Assembly: GCA_021778975.1 (NCBI GenBank)
Contig: JAJYBO010000203.1
Coordinates: forward strand, 1-5,659
Length of the DNA stretch: 5,659 nucleotides
Direction of reading: 5' to 3'
From: Deltaproteobacteria bacterium
Lineage (GTDB): Bacteria; Desulfobacterota; Desulfobacteria; Desulfobacterales; Desulfatirhabdiaceae
Made by a program: the position numbers and the translations under genes. Below the pieces are notes generated by a model that was not told the origin of the DNA, searched no databases, and was given only the letters and a program-made list of their open reading frames with translations. Positions within the stretch are counted from its first letter, which is position 1. Each line of letters starts with the position of its first letter. Of the stretch, positions 1-5,601 are shown one piece after another.

Positions 1-1
1 T

Positions 2-667
2 TATCGGACGGATGGCGACCCCGGTTACCTCCGCTACATCGGAAATCAGCGTGAAGAACTTAAAAACGCCGTGCTGGAAGCACCCCGGCGCCGGCTGGAT
101 CATCTGGCGGCGTTTGTCGAAACACACTCGGAGTGCCTGAGCCACACCCTGGAAGCCCTGATCAATTTTCGTAAAAGGTATATCCGGTATCGCATCAAAC
201 ATTTCGCTGCAGGCGGTATGATCAGTCTTACGGTTGCATGTATTGTGCTGGGGGTGCTGATCGTATCCGGTCTGATGGGAAACCCCATCGGTCTGCTGTG
301 GGCCGGAAGCGGCGTGACAGTGGTGTGTTTTCTGGCCTGGTGTCTGGGGATATGGAGGTTTTCCGAAAAACACTTTCTGAACAAGCAGTTGCAGGATTTA
401 AACGGTCTGACCTCGCTCAAGACACAAACGCGTCAGGATAACTGGGAATTGATTCGGCCCGTTGTGGAGGAGTTTCTGGAAAAAAGTGGTGGACGTTATT
501 CCATTGCGGATACGCGGGACGATTACGAAATTGTTCGCGCCGTTTTTCAGAAAGGCGCCAAAGAAGTGCGGGCGGCGCTCAATGAACTGGCGACGTTGCA
601 TCCTGACGAACCGGTCACAGAACCTCCGGGGCCTTTTCTGGCGTCGTTGCCGATGGAGAAACCCTGA
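2..667 (+). CDS. 3' part of an unidentified gene encoding a protein with two membrane segments (5' end outside window)
   Basis: The reading frame is open from the first bases of the window to a TGA at 665-667, giving 221 visible residues. A GTG at 71 is a possible start, but the frame continues upstream without a stop, so the true start is probably outside the window. The visible part has a polar N-terminal stretch, then Arg/Lys-rich sequence (FRKRYIRYRIKHF). Two hydrophobic segments follow at about visible residues 69-92 and 95-118, joined by a short turn containing Asn-Pro. The last ~100 residues are soluble and rich in charged residues, with a Pro-rich tail. This layout fits a membrane-anchored protein with a helical hairpin and a cytoplasmic C-terminal region. 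I do not recognise the family and assign no function. It converges with the minus-strand lipoprotein gene, so it is not in the same transcript as anything else seen here. Confidence 0.75.
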   Translation, partial: YRTDGDPGYLRYIGNQREELKNAVLEAPRRRLDHLAAFVETHSECLSHTLEALINFRKRYIRYRIKHFAAGGMISLTVACIVLGVLIVSGLMGNPIGLLWAGSGVTVVCFLAWCLGIWRFSEKHFLNKQLQDLNGLTSLKTQTRQDNWELIRPVVEEFLEKSGGRYSIADTRDDYEIVRAVFQKGAKEVRAALNELATLHPDEPVTEPPGPFLASLPMEKP

Positions 668-681
668 GGCGTCGCGTCAGG
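663..681 (+). terminator. Weak hairpin over the stop codon of the plus-strand gene
   Basis: CCTGA (663-667) pairs with TCAGG (677-681). After one G-G mismatch the stem continues with GC/GC around a three-base loop. The sequence after it is ATTTCATT, which is T-rich but not a T run. It may help end the plus-strand transcript, but it overlaps the stop codon and is weak. Confidence 0.25.
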
Positions 682-711
682 ATTTCATTGAACCCGGCTG
701 CATCAACCCCT

Positions 712-745
712 TCAAAACATAAAGAGGCGGGGATAGGCCCGCCTC
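712..745 (-). terminator. Intrinsic terminator of the lipoprotein gene pair
   Basis: GAGGCGGG (724-731) and CCCGCCTC (738-745) form a perfect 8-bp GC-rich stem with a six-base loop. Read on the minus strand the stem is followed by TTTATGTTTTG, a T-rich tract, as expected of a rho-independent terminator. It lies about 30 bases past the stop of the glycine-zipper lipoprotein gene. Read on the plus strand no T tract follows, so it is directed mainly at the minus-strand transcript. Confidence 0.7.
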
Positions 746-763
746 GATACTGCAATAGAACAT

Positions 764-788
764 CACCCCCGACCTCAATCCGGGGGTG
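764..788 (-). other. GC-rich hairpin spanning the lipoprotein gene's stop codon
   Basis: CACCCCC (764-770) pairs with GGGGGTG (782-788), plus one more G-C pair (771/781), around a nine-base loop that contains the TGA stop at 775-777. It has no T tract. It could stabilise the mRNA 3' end ahead of the terminator, or simply reflect the Pro-codon-rich end of the gene. Confidence 0.3.
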
Positions 789-1308
789 GATAGACGCCGT
801 CCGATGGAGCTGGCGCCGGGTAGTCGGCCGGAGGCGGGGGCGGCGGCGTGTAAGATGGTCTTCTGCTCCGGTGTCCGGGAATCTGGTTGCCTTTGGAATA
901 CATGCACTGTTGATACGCCATGTCGTAGCGCCGTTGAACCTCCATACCAGACGTCTGCGCCTGTCCGGAAGATACAGCGGCCCCGCCTATCAGCCCGCTG
1001 ATGGCGCCAATGCCCGCGCCCGCGCCCATATTACCGGAAGCTGAGCCAATTGCAGCGCCCAATCCCGCGCCCACCACGGTGCCGATAACGGATCCCGCAG
1101 CGATATTCTGATTGACCGTGTCATTGGCATTCCATCCAGTCTGGGTTTCTGCCCAAGACCTGCAATCCTGGTCATCGGCGCGAAACGCCGTAAAGGATTT
1201 GCCGGCGCCTGGCAGCACCATCACGCTGGGGCCGGGGGGAATCGTGGCGCACCCTCCCATCATCCAGCCGGCGGCTATCACAATCAGGAATTTTTGCAAT
1301 CTGTTCAT
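775..1308 (-). CDS. Glycine-zipper envelope lipoprotein
   Basis: A 177-residue protein, predicted to be exported and lipid-modified. It has a Lys/Arg-containing N-terminus, a hydrophobic stretch and a lipobox-like MGGC ending at Cys20. Residues 72-115 form a glycine zipper: small residues with Gly spaced every four, as in GTVVGAGLGAAIG and GAGAGIGAISGLIGG. Such regions pack as paired transmembrane helices in outer-membrane proteins of the SlyB / YMGG-like groups. Two flanking cysteines (C49 in DDQDC, C135 in YDMAYQQCMYSKG) could form a disulfide. The C-terminus (151-177) is a Pro-rich tail, possibly interacting with the cell wall. The ATG at 1308 is supported by a strong GGGAGGT six bases upstream. 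The gene follows the 1322-1693 gene by 13 bases, so the two are almost certainly co-transcribed. The exact role is unknown; relatives are linked to envelope integrity and stress. The -3 lipobox position is Met rather than Leu, which is tolerated. Confidence 0.85.
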   Translation of the reverse strand: MNRLQKFLIVIAAGWMMGGCATIPPGPSVMVLPGAGKSFTAFRADDQDCRSWAETQTGWNANDTVNQNIAAGSVIGTVVGAGLGAAIGSASGNMGAGAGIGAISGLIGGAAVSSGQAQTSGMEVQRRYDMAYQQCMYSKGNQIPGHRSRRPSYTPPPPPPADYPAPAPSDGVYPPPD

Positions 1309-1321
1309 GGAAATACCTCCC

Positions 1322-1693
1322 TTATTTGTCCGGTGGCGCTGGTTGCGGCACCACTTTCATCCAGCCGCTCGGGCACTCCTTCACATATGGATAATAAGCT
1401 CTGGCGCTCTCACAATAATACCAGTACCCTTTGTCGGCAGGCGGCGCCGGCTGTTGAATATATACCGGCGGCTCCTGAACCACTACCGGAGGCGCGGGCG
1501 GATAATAGGGTCTGGGCCATGGATCCACAACAATGGCCGGTCCCCCCCAATATATTCCGGGGCGCCACGGGCCTCCCCAGGGATGTCCCCAGTACGGCCC
1601 TCCCCACGGATGATGCCAGCGTGCATATGAATTTCCTTCCCAAACGCCGATAACCCCCAGGATCATCATAAATATCAGTACAATCTTTTTCAT
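1322..1693 (-). CDS. Small exported Pro/Trp/Tyr-rich protein with a C-terminal WYYC...YYPYV...CP.GW motif
   Basis: A 123-residue protein with a Sec signal peptide: KK near the N-terminus, a hydrophobic core at 4-18 and likely cleavage after SYA at residue 24. The mature part starts with two HPWGGP repeats (28-33, 37-42) in a Trp/Gly/Pro-rich stretch. A Pro/Tyr/Val linker (about 58-87) follows. The C-terminal motif (89-118) contains GYWYYC, AYYPYVKEC and GWMKVVP, with cysteines at 94 and 107 that may pair. This C-terminal motif recurs in many small exported proteobacterial proteins of unknown function. The start at 1693 was chosen over an in-frame upstream ATG at 1762. It has GAGGTG five bases upstream and begins directly with a signal peptide, whereas the longer version would begin inside a degenerate repeat. 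Stop TAA abuts the ribosome-binding site of the next gene. Likely periplasmic or outer-membrane associated. Confidence 0.82.
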   Translation of the reverse strand: MKKIVLIFMMILGVIGVWEGNSYARWHHPWGGPYWGHPWGGPWRPGIYWGGPAIVVDPWPRPYYPPAPPVVVQEPPVYIQQPAPPADKGYWYYCESARAYYPYVKECPSGWMKVVPQPAPPDK

Positions 1694-1717
1694 GGTTACA
1701 CCTCGCCTTTTTAGCCA

Positions 1718-1764
1718 TTGACGATTTTGTAAAATGTCTGAACCGCAACACTTGTGCTGCATTC
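1718..1764 (+). repeat. Degenerate copy of the 44-base palindromic repeat
   Basis: It begins TTGACG, continues through GTAAAATGTC and ends TTGTGCTGCATTC. This matches both ends and the middle of the intact repeat at 1910-1953, in the same orientation, with many substitutions in between and a few extra bases. It lies in the probable 5' leader of the 1322-1693 gene, about 25 bases upstream of its start codon. Confidence 0.55.
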
Positions 1765-1791
1765 TTGAACCCCAAAAATCCGATATCTATA

Positions 1792-1808
1792 AGCAAATTA
1801 AATGCCAA
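1792..1808 (-). promoter_or_regulatory. Possible sigma54 (-24/-12) promoter for the secreted protein/lipoprotein pair
   Basis: On the minus strand the sequence reads TTGGCATTTAATTTGCT. It fits the sigma54 consensus at the -24 element (TTGGCA) and the -12 element (TTGCT), with the diagnostic GG and GC exactly ten bases apart. The positions after TTGGCA deviate (TTT for CGR). Transcription would start near 1781, giving a leader of about 88 bases before the ATG at 1693. I see no convincing sigma70 pair in this stretch. A -24/-12 match can arise by chance, so this is a candidate only. Confidence 0.4.
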
Positions 1809-1818
1809 TATGCTCCAA

Positions 1819-1833
1819 GCGGTTGCAAACCGC
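1819..1833. promoter_or_regulatory. 6-bp inverted repeat upstream of the candidate promoter
   Basis: GCGGTT (1819-1824) and AACCGC (1828-1833) are perfect reverse complements around GCA. The element lies just upstream of the -24 box at 1792-1808. It may be a small operator-like site, but the short arms make chance occurrence possible. Confidence 0.3.
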
Positions 1834-1875
1834 ATTGTCCTTATTGACTGCATTGAGAATATCAAACGATCTGGA

Positions 1876-1905
1876 TAACAACTATCCACAAATGGATAGT
1901 TGTTA
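1876..1905. promoter_or_regulatory. Perfect 12-bp inverted repeat, possible enhancer/operator site
   Basis: TAACAACTATCC (1876-1887) and GGATAGTTGTTA (1894-1905) are exact reverse complements around a six-base spacer. No T tract follows on either strand, so it is a poor terminator. Its centre is about 110 bases upstream of the predicted start near 1781. That is a usual distance for the binding site of a sigma54 enhancer-binding protein. It also lies just beyond the 3' end of the pqi operon, so a role in RNA 3' end structure is the main alternative. Confidence 0.4.
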
Positions 1906-1909
1906 ATCA

Positions 1910-1953
1910 TTGACGGCTTCGTAAAAAGTCCGGATGCTGCGTTGCGCTGCATC
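1910..1953 (+). repeat. Intact copy A of the 44-base palindromic repeat
   Basis: It starts TTGACGGCTTCGTAAAAAGTC and ends GCGTTGCGCTGCATC. It matches the reverse complement of 5558-5601 at 43 of 44 positions (G versus A at base 7). Within it GATGC..GCATC with inner GCG/CGC forms a hairpin (1933-1953), and the CTT..AAG region forms a smaller one. This is a REP/MITE-like non-coding element. It ends 2 bases from the pqiC stop codon. Confidence 0.85.
1923..1953 (-). terminator. Repeat-derived intrinsic terminator of the pqi operon
   Basis: Read on the minus strand just past the pqiC stop, GATGC..GCATC with inner GCG/CGC forms an 8-bp stem with one mismatch and a three-base loop. After CGGAC comes TTTTT. 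The shape fits a rho-independent terminator, though the T run starts five bases after the stem, which weakens it. Confidence 0.5.
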
Positions 1954-1955
1954 TT

Positions 1956-2552
1956 TCATCTGTTGAGGATGTTATTGATTCTATTGGCCAGTTCACGACT
2001 CAAATCCGTGATCGCAAGACTTTGAGCGCGTACGAGATCCGTATAATCCTGACCGGGGCATTGTTCCGTTACCTGATAACGGAACACCGTGTCATGTTGC
2101 CGTCTGGTATTTTTAAGGGTGCAGACGGCGTCTAGCCAGACACTATCGCCTGGTTTTCCATCGAAGCGGTTGATGTTCACAACCACCCTGTAATCCGGCT
2201 CCATCAGCGTGTCATCCGTAAATACGGTAGCGCCTTCTGACGCCAGCAGGCTGTTCAAATTTTCCGTCAGAACTCTTTTGATGTCATCTTTAAGCAACCC
2301 TGCCCATTTATGGAATTCTGAAAAAACCATGCGATGGTTGTCGGTTCGGACCGCGATTTGCGGGCGCTTCAACATATCCGGAAGAATGACAGGCCCCACC
2401 GCGACCGTAAATCGGGACGTCTGTGCTTCGGTTTTGCCATTTTCCGAACACTGCATGGCGCCGAGCGTGTAGTATTTTGCCGATGGACTGTTGAAGCAGC
2501 AGCCGGACATTACCAGTAATATCAGAAGAATCGGCAGACATACACGATTCAT
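1956..2552 (-). CDS. pqiC: PqiC-like outer-membrane lipoprotein (ABC transport auxiliary / DUF330 family)
   Basis: A 198-residue lipoprotein. The signal peptide ends in MSGC with Cys18 as the lipidated residue. After it come the family hallmarks: KYYTL at 26-30 and VGPVILPDMLKRPQIAVR at about 52-69, then a conserved helix around FHKWAGLLKDDIKRVLTENL. In E. coli, PqiC is an outer-membrane-anchored ring-forming lipoprotein that docks with the distal end of the PqiB channel. By homology this protein completes the inner-to-outer membrane lipid path. Its ATG overlaps the pqiB stop as ATGA, and the purine-rich end of pqiB (AAGGAAAGGAAA) supplies the ribosome-binding site, so translation is probably coupled. 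It is the last gene of the operon; the 44-base repeat follows 2 bases after its stop. The length fits the family. Confidence 0.9.
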   Translation of the reverse strand: MNRVCLPILLILLVMSGCCFNSPSAKYYTLGAMQCSENGKTEAQTSRFTVAVGPVILPDMLKRPQIAVRTDNHRMVFSEFHKWAGLLKDDIKRVLTENLNSLLASEGATVFTDDTLMEPDYRVVVNINRFDGKPGDSVWLDAVCTLKNTRRQHDTVFRYQVTEQCPGQDYTDLVRAQSLAITDLSRELANRINNILNR

Positions 2553-4219
2553 TTTTCCTTTCCTTTTCCGGTGAGAATGGATTCGGGATGGCTTTCAAGA
2601 TAATCCGCCAGAACACGCAGAGAACGGGCCGCGTCTGAAAGTTCTTCGAGTACATCCTTCATGCGGTATTGAATCGGCGAATCCTTTTCTAAAACCGCCT
2701 GTGATGCGGCCAGTGACAGACTGGCCTGTTTCAGCACCGCATCAATTTCCGGCGTGGTATGGGTGCGTAACCCATTGATTAACGCCTGAAGTTCGGAGAT
2801 GGCAGGCCCTATGGCCCGCAGGGACTTGATGAGTTCCGGAGAACCAATAACGCGTTTCGCACTGTGAATGGTGTCCCTCAAGTCCTTGCCGATCTGATCA
2901 ATCGGCAGTCTGTCCAGCTTATCTACGACATGATTGATCTTGGTGCCGAGTTCTTCGATTTGGGTCGGAAGGGTGGGAATGGTCGGGTAGTCGCCATGGT
3001 ACGAAACCGGCGTTCGGGGCGAATCCGGAAAAAAGTCGAGCGCCACGAACTGCTGACCGGTTACCAGATTTCCGGTCTGAAGCTGCGCGCATAACCCTTT
3101 GGCCACCAGATAATCAATGATGTTTTTGAAACTGTGCTGTCCTCTGCCTTTTTTGAGACTGATCCGTCCCGGTTCGATCATGATCAGAACCGGTATTTCA
3201 AACGCTCTGCGGACGCTATCATATTCCAGCTTCAGATCCAACACCTCACCGATCTGGATGCCGCGGAACTCGACGGGCGCTCCGGGGGAAAGGCCCCGAA
3301 CCGACGTATTGAAATTTAGAATAAACAGCTTTTTTTCGGGATAGTCCTTTTTCTGAGCGGCTTCCCGATCCGCGAAGAGGGTAAAAACCGTGTCTTCGGA
3401 AGCAGCCTCTTTTGGTGTTTCGTAATTGTCCACAACGTCAAACGCAATGCCTCCGACCATCAGGGACATCAACGACTCCGTTTGAAGATGAAACCCTTGA
3501 GCGTCGAGTTTCATGTCAAAGCCGCTGGCATTCCAGAACCGTGTGTTCTGACGGACATATTCATGATAGGGGGCGTTGATAAAAATTTTGAACAGAATAC
3601 TGGAACCATCCGGTGCAAGACTGTAGGCGACTACCTTTCCGACCATAATCTGACGATAGTAAACCGGCGATCCGATCTCGATAGACCCTTTGCGTTCCGC
3701 TTTCAGGACAAACATACGTCCCGGATCTACCGTCGTTACGATGGGCGGTTCTTCCAGCCCTTTGAAATTGTATTCGGGGCTTCCTGGTTTTCCCGGATCC
3801 ATATCTATATAAGCGCCTGAAAACAGAGTTCCCAAACCGGAAATGCCCTGGACGGCAATTCTGGCCCGAACTACCCAGAATCTTGTGTTTTTAGATAGAT
3901 ATGCCTCTGCGCCCTTTACGAATTGGGCTTTTACCACTACTTTGGAAAAATCTTTGCTCAACGACAGCGCCGTCACCTGTCCGACTTCCACATCCTTGTA
4001 ACGGATTTTGGTTTTGCCTGCTTCGAGTCCTTCGGCGGTTTTGAAGGTAATGGTAACGTCGGGACCTTTTTCAGAAAAGGTCTTATAGACGAGCCAGCCT
4101 CCAACCAGCGCCGCAATGACGGGAATGATCCACACGATGGATATGCGGCGCTTGCGAGAACGAATGACAGGCTGCGGAATATCGTCGTTATCGGATTCCG
4201 GGGGTATATTCACATTCAT
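2549..4219 (-). CDS. pqiB: PqiB, three-MCE-domain trans-periplasmic lipid-transport channel protein
   Basis: 556 residues, close to the ~546 of E. coli PqiB. A basic cytoplasmic N-terminus (RSRKRR, 21-25) precedes one membrane anchor (about 26-45). Three MCE/MlaD domains follow at about 53-145, 168-260 and 296-400. Each has a G.V..GkV.. core: KIRYKDVEVGQV, PVYYRQIMVGKV and PVEFRGIQIGEV. From about 415 to 545 the protein is helical, the part that forms the needle-like tube in PqiB. It closes with the typical RSLRVLADYLESHPESILTGK. Hexameric PqiB bridges the periplasm and is thought to carry lipids between membranes. Three MCE domains distinguish it from MlaD (one) and LetB/YebT (seven in E. 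coli). The start at 4219 lies 32 bases inside the end of the upstream pqiA gene and has AGGAACC upstream. Its stop overlaps the pqiC start. Confidence 0.95.
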   Translation of the reverse strand: MNVNIPPESDNDDIPQPVIRSRKRRISIVWIIPVIAALVGGWLVYKTFSEKGPDVTITFKTAEGLEAGKTKIRYKDVEVGQVTALSLSKDFSKVVVKAQFVKGAEAYLSKNTRFWVVRARIAVQGISGLGTLFSGAYIDMDPGKPGSPEYNFKGLEEPPIVTTVDPGRMFVLKAERKGSIEIGSPVYYRQIMVGKVVAYSLAPDGSSILFKIFINAPYHEYVRQNTRFWNASGFDMKLDAQGFHLQTESLMSLMVGGIAFDVVDNYETPKEAASEDTVFTLFADREAAQKKDYPEKKLFILNFNTSVRGLSPGAPVEFRGIQIGEVLDLKLEYDSVRRAFEIPVLIMIEPGRISLKKGRGQHSFKNIIDYLVAKGLCAQLQTGNLVTGQQFVALDFFPDSPRTPVSYHGDYPTIPTLPTQIEELGTKINHVVDKLDRLPIDQIGKDLRDTIHSAKRVIGSPELIKSLRAIGPAISELQALINGLRTHTTPEIDAVLKQASLSLAASQAVLEKDSPIQYRMKDVLEELSDAARSLRVLADYLESHPESILTGKGKEK

Positions 4220-4880
4220 CTTGAGGTTCCTTTGTATCCCAGATCAATCTGGGATCAAAACCCATGGCGGCAAACATGGTGAGGATCACGACAGCGGCAA
4301 AATAAATGACGCCGCTTCGAGGTTCTACATTGGCCAGCGCGCCCAGATGCACCAGCGCCACCAGAATGGTGACCACAAAAACATCCACCATGGACCAGCG
4401 CCCAATCGTTTCGACGATGCGGTATAACCGTGTCCGGTCTTTAGGACGCCACCCGGAACGACACTGTACGGAAATTGCCAGAAAAGAAAGAATGACCAGT
4501 TTCAGAACCGGAATGAAAATGCTTGCGGTAAAAATAATCAGGGCGATGGGCCACATTCCGGTCGCGATAAAATACATTACACCGCTCATAATGGTGTCGG
4601 TCTGTACATTTCCCAGAGACGTTACGGAAGTGATGGGTATCAGGTTGGCCGGTACATAACAGATCAGGGCCGCAATGATCAGCGCCCATGTGCGCGCAAT
4701 GCTGTCCGGCTTTCGCAGATACAATGTCTCTCCGCACCTCGGGCATTTGCCGAAGGGGCCATTATCTTCCCCTTCCGGAGGCATTCGAACCAGCAAATGA
4801 CATACCGGGCAACTTAAGAGCCGCGCCGCTTTGGCGGTGACCGCTGTTGTTGATGTCAGGACGTTTTCCATTCTTTCCAT
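4188..4880 (-). CDS. pqiA: PqiA-domain inner-membrane protein, equivalent of the C-terminal half of PqiA
   Basis: 230 residues from the ATG at 4880, or 227 from an ATG at 4871; neither has a strong ribosome-binding site. The longer in-frame extension to 5036 lies deep inside the upstream gene in another frame and is not protein-like, so it was dropped. A zinc-ribbon pattern opens the protein: C24-PV-C27 and C46-PR-C49. About four hydrophobic segments follow at ~65-85, 108-135, 164-183 and 191-208. VPANLIPI (76-83) and GRWSMVDVFVV (160-170) are family motifs; the latter has the WSMVDVF form typical of the second PqiA half. PqiA proteins are inner-membrane partners of PqiB and probably feed or receive lipid at the inner-membrane end. 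E. coli PqiA carries two such domains in one chain; here they are separate genes. The gene overlaps the upstream pqiA gene by about 25 bases and pqiB by 32. Confidence 0.88.
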   Translation of the reverse strand: MERMENVLTSTTAVTAKAARLLSCPVCHLLVRMPPEGEDNGPFGKCPRCGETLYLRKPDSIARTWALIIAALICYVPANLIPITSVTSLGNVQTDTIMSGVMYFIATGMWPIALIIFTASIFIPVLKLVILSFLAISVQCRSGWRPKDRTRLYRIVETIGRWSMVDVFVVTILVALVHLGALANVEPRSGVIYFAAVVILTMFAAMGFDPRLIWDTKEPQDECEYTPGIR

Positions 4881-5461
4881 ATCTGATGCGGATCCAAGGA
4901 TGTCATACAGGCCGCCAGAACAAAAATGAGCGCCATAAAGCAAAACAGCGCGATGTCCGGAATGATCTCCGCCATTTTCGCCAGTTTGACAATGGACACC
5001 AGGACACCCACCATGAAAACTTCCATCATGCTCCACGAATTCAGCTTATGCATCCACCGAAACAGTATGAACATCCCCGGCGGTTTTATCCCGACATACA
5101 ATGGCAGGAGAATATAGGTCAGCAGAAGAATCTGCAACAATGGTGCGATAAACGTGGTAAACAGGACAAGCAGGGCTATCCAGGGCATTCCGGACATATA
5201 AAACTGTCGAATGCCGGTCAGCAGCAATACATGGCGAGACTGTCCCTGAATTTTGAACCCCAGAAAGGGAAACGAATTGGCCAAAATCAGCAGCACCAGC
5301 CCTGCAAAGGCCAGCGCCAGAGACCGCTCTACGCTGTTGCTTTTGGATTGTGTCAGTAGCGCCCCGCAACGGCAACAATAAGCACTCATGCCTTCGGAAA
5401 CTTCAGAAACCCGATGAAGAAGATCGCAGTCATGACAGGCGATCAGATGCTCACCTTTCAT
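4856..5461 (-). CDS. pqiA: PqiA-domain inner-membrane protein, equivalent of the N-terminal half of PqiA
   Basis: 201 residues. The zinc-ribbon cysteines are C9-HD-C12 and C29-CR-C32. Hydrophobic segments lie at about 46-67, 93-119, 145-161 and 168-186. LANSFPFLGF (60-69) and NSWSMMEVFMVG (141-152) are the conserved PqiA-family positions, the latter in the SWSMMEVF form of the first PqiA half. It is the first gene of the pqi operon and should act in the inner membrane with the second half-gene as the PqiA module serving PqiB. The ATG at 5461 was preferred to an in-frame ATG at 5485. It has AGAGAGGT six bases upstream, and the predicted transcription start (~5487) would leave the upstream ATG with essentially no leader. 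The sequence shows tandem single-domain proteins, either a split of the usual two-domain PqiA or the unfused state. Confidence 0.9.
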   Translation of the reverse strand: MKGEHLIACHDCDLLHRVSEVSEGMSAYCCRCGALLTQSKSNSVERSLALAFAGLVLLILANSFPFLGFKIQGQSRHVLLLTGIRQFYMSGMPWIALLVLFTTFIAPLLQILLLTYILLPLYVGIKPPGMFILFRWMHKLNSWSMMEVFMVGVLVSIVKLAKMAEIIPDIALFCFMALIFVLAACMTSLDPHQIWKEWKTS

Positions 5462-5467
5462 AGCTTT

Positions 5468-5475
5468 ACCTCTCT
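5468..5475 (-). promoter_or_regulatory. Ribosome-binding site that decides the first pqiA start
   Basis: AGAGAGGT on the minus strand lies six bases before the ATG at 5461. The alternative ATG at 5485 has only a weak TGGTCC upstream. Confidence 0.7.
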
Positions 5476-5493
5476 GTGAATCCATAATGGACC

Positions 5494-5522
5494 ATCATAG
5501 TATCTTTGGAGGATGATTTCAA
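5494..5522 (-). promoter_or_regulatory. Sigma70-type promoter of the pqi operon
   Basis: On the minus strand, TTGAAA (-35, 5517-5522) and TATGAT (-10, 5494-5499) each match consensus at five of six bases, with the ideal 17-base spacer. The predicted start near 5487 gives a leader of about 26 bases to the ATG at 5461. The promoter lies between the repeat at 5558-5601 and the first gene, so it travels with the bracketed segment. I see no clear operator overlapping it. Confidence 0.65.
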
Positions 5523-5557
5523 GATTATCGGGGTTATGGTACGCCGCAACGACGAAG

Positions 5558-5601
5558 GATGCAGCGCAACGCAGCATCCGGACTTTTTACGAAGTCGTCA
5601 A
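5558..5601 (-). repeat. Intact copy B of the 44-base palindromic repeat, inverted relative to copy A
   Basis: The reverse complement matches 1910-1953 at 43 of 44 positions. It holds the hairpin GGATGC..GCATCC with inner GCG/CGC, and GACTT..AAGTC beside it. The adjoining bases 5537-5557 (containing GTACGCCGCAACGACGAAG) look like the rest of the same element as I recall it from other genomes, but they are not shared with copy A. Its outer end TTGA provides the stop codon of the next gene upstream. Confidence 0.85.

Noticed and set aside
1112..1630. 172-codon plus-strand open frame
   Set aside because: It lies antisense across the lipoprotein and secreted-protein genes. Its composition reflects their Pro/Gly codons read backwards, and it has no family features.
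1694..1762. In-frame N-terminal extension of the secreted protein
   Set aside because: The extension is translated repeat sequence, would hide the signal peptide and lacks a ribosome-binding site. The ATG at 1693 has GAGGTG at good spacing.
1876..1905. Intrinsic terminator
   Set aside because: The stem is strong, but it is AT-rich and no T run follows on either strand. A regulatory palindrome fits better.
1410..1952. 180-codon minus-strand open frame overlapping the secreted-protein gene
   Set aside because: It starts inside the 44-base repeat, runs through the non-coding promoter region and overlaps the well-supported 1322-1693 gene in another frame. It has no good ribosome-binding site or recognisable domain.
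1910..1953. CRISPR repeat
   Set aside because: The copies are kilobases apart, inverted and differently decayed. There is no regular repeat-spacer array and no cas gene in the window.
4881..5036. N-terminal extension of the second pqiA gene
   Set aside because: It lies fully within the first pqiA gene in another frame, is Gly/His-rich without homology to the family, and would put the zinc ribbon far from the N-terminus.
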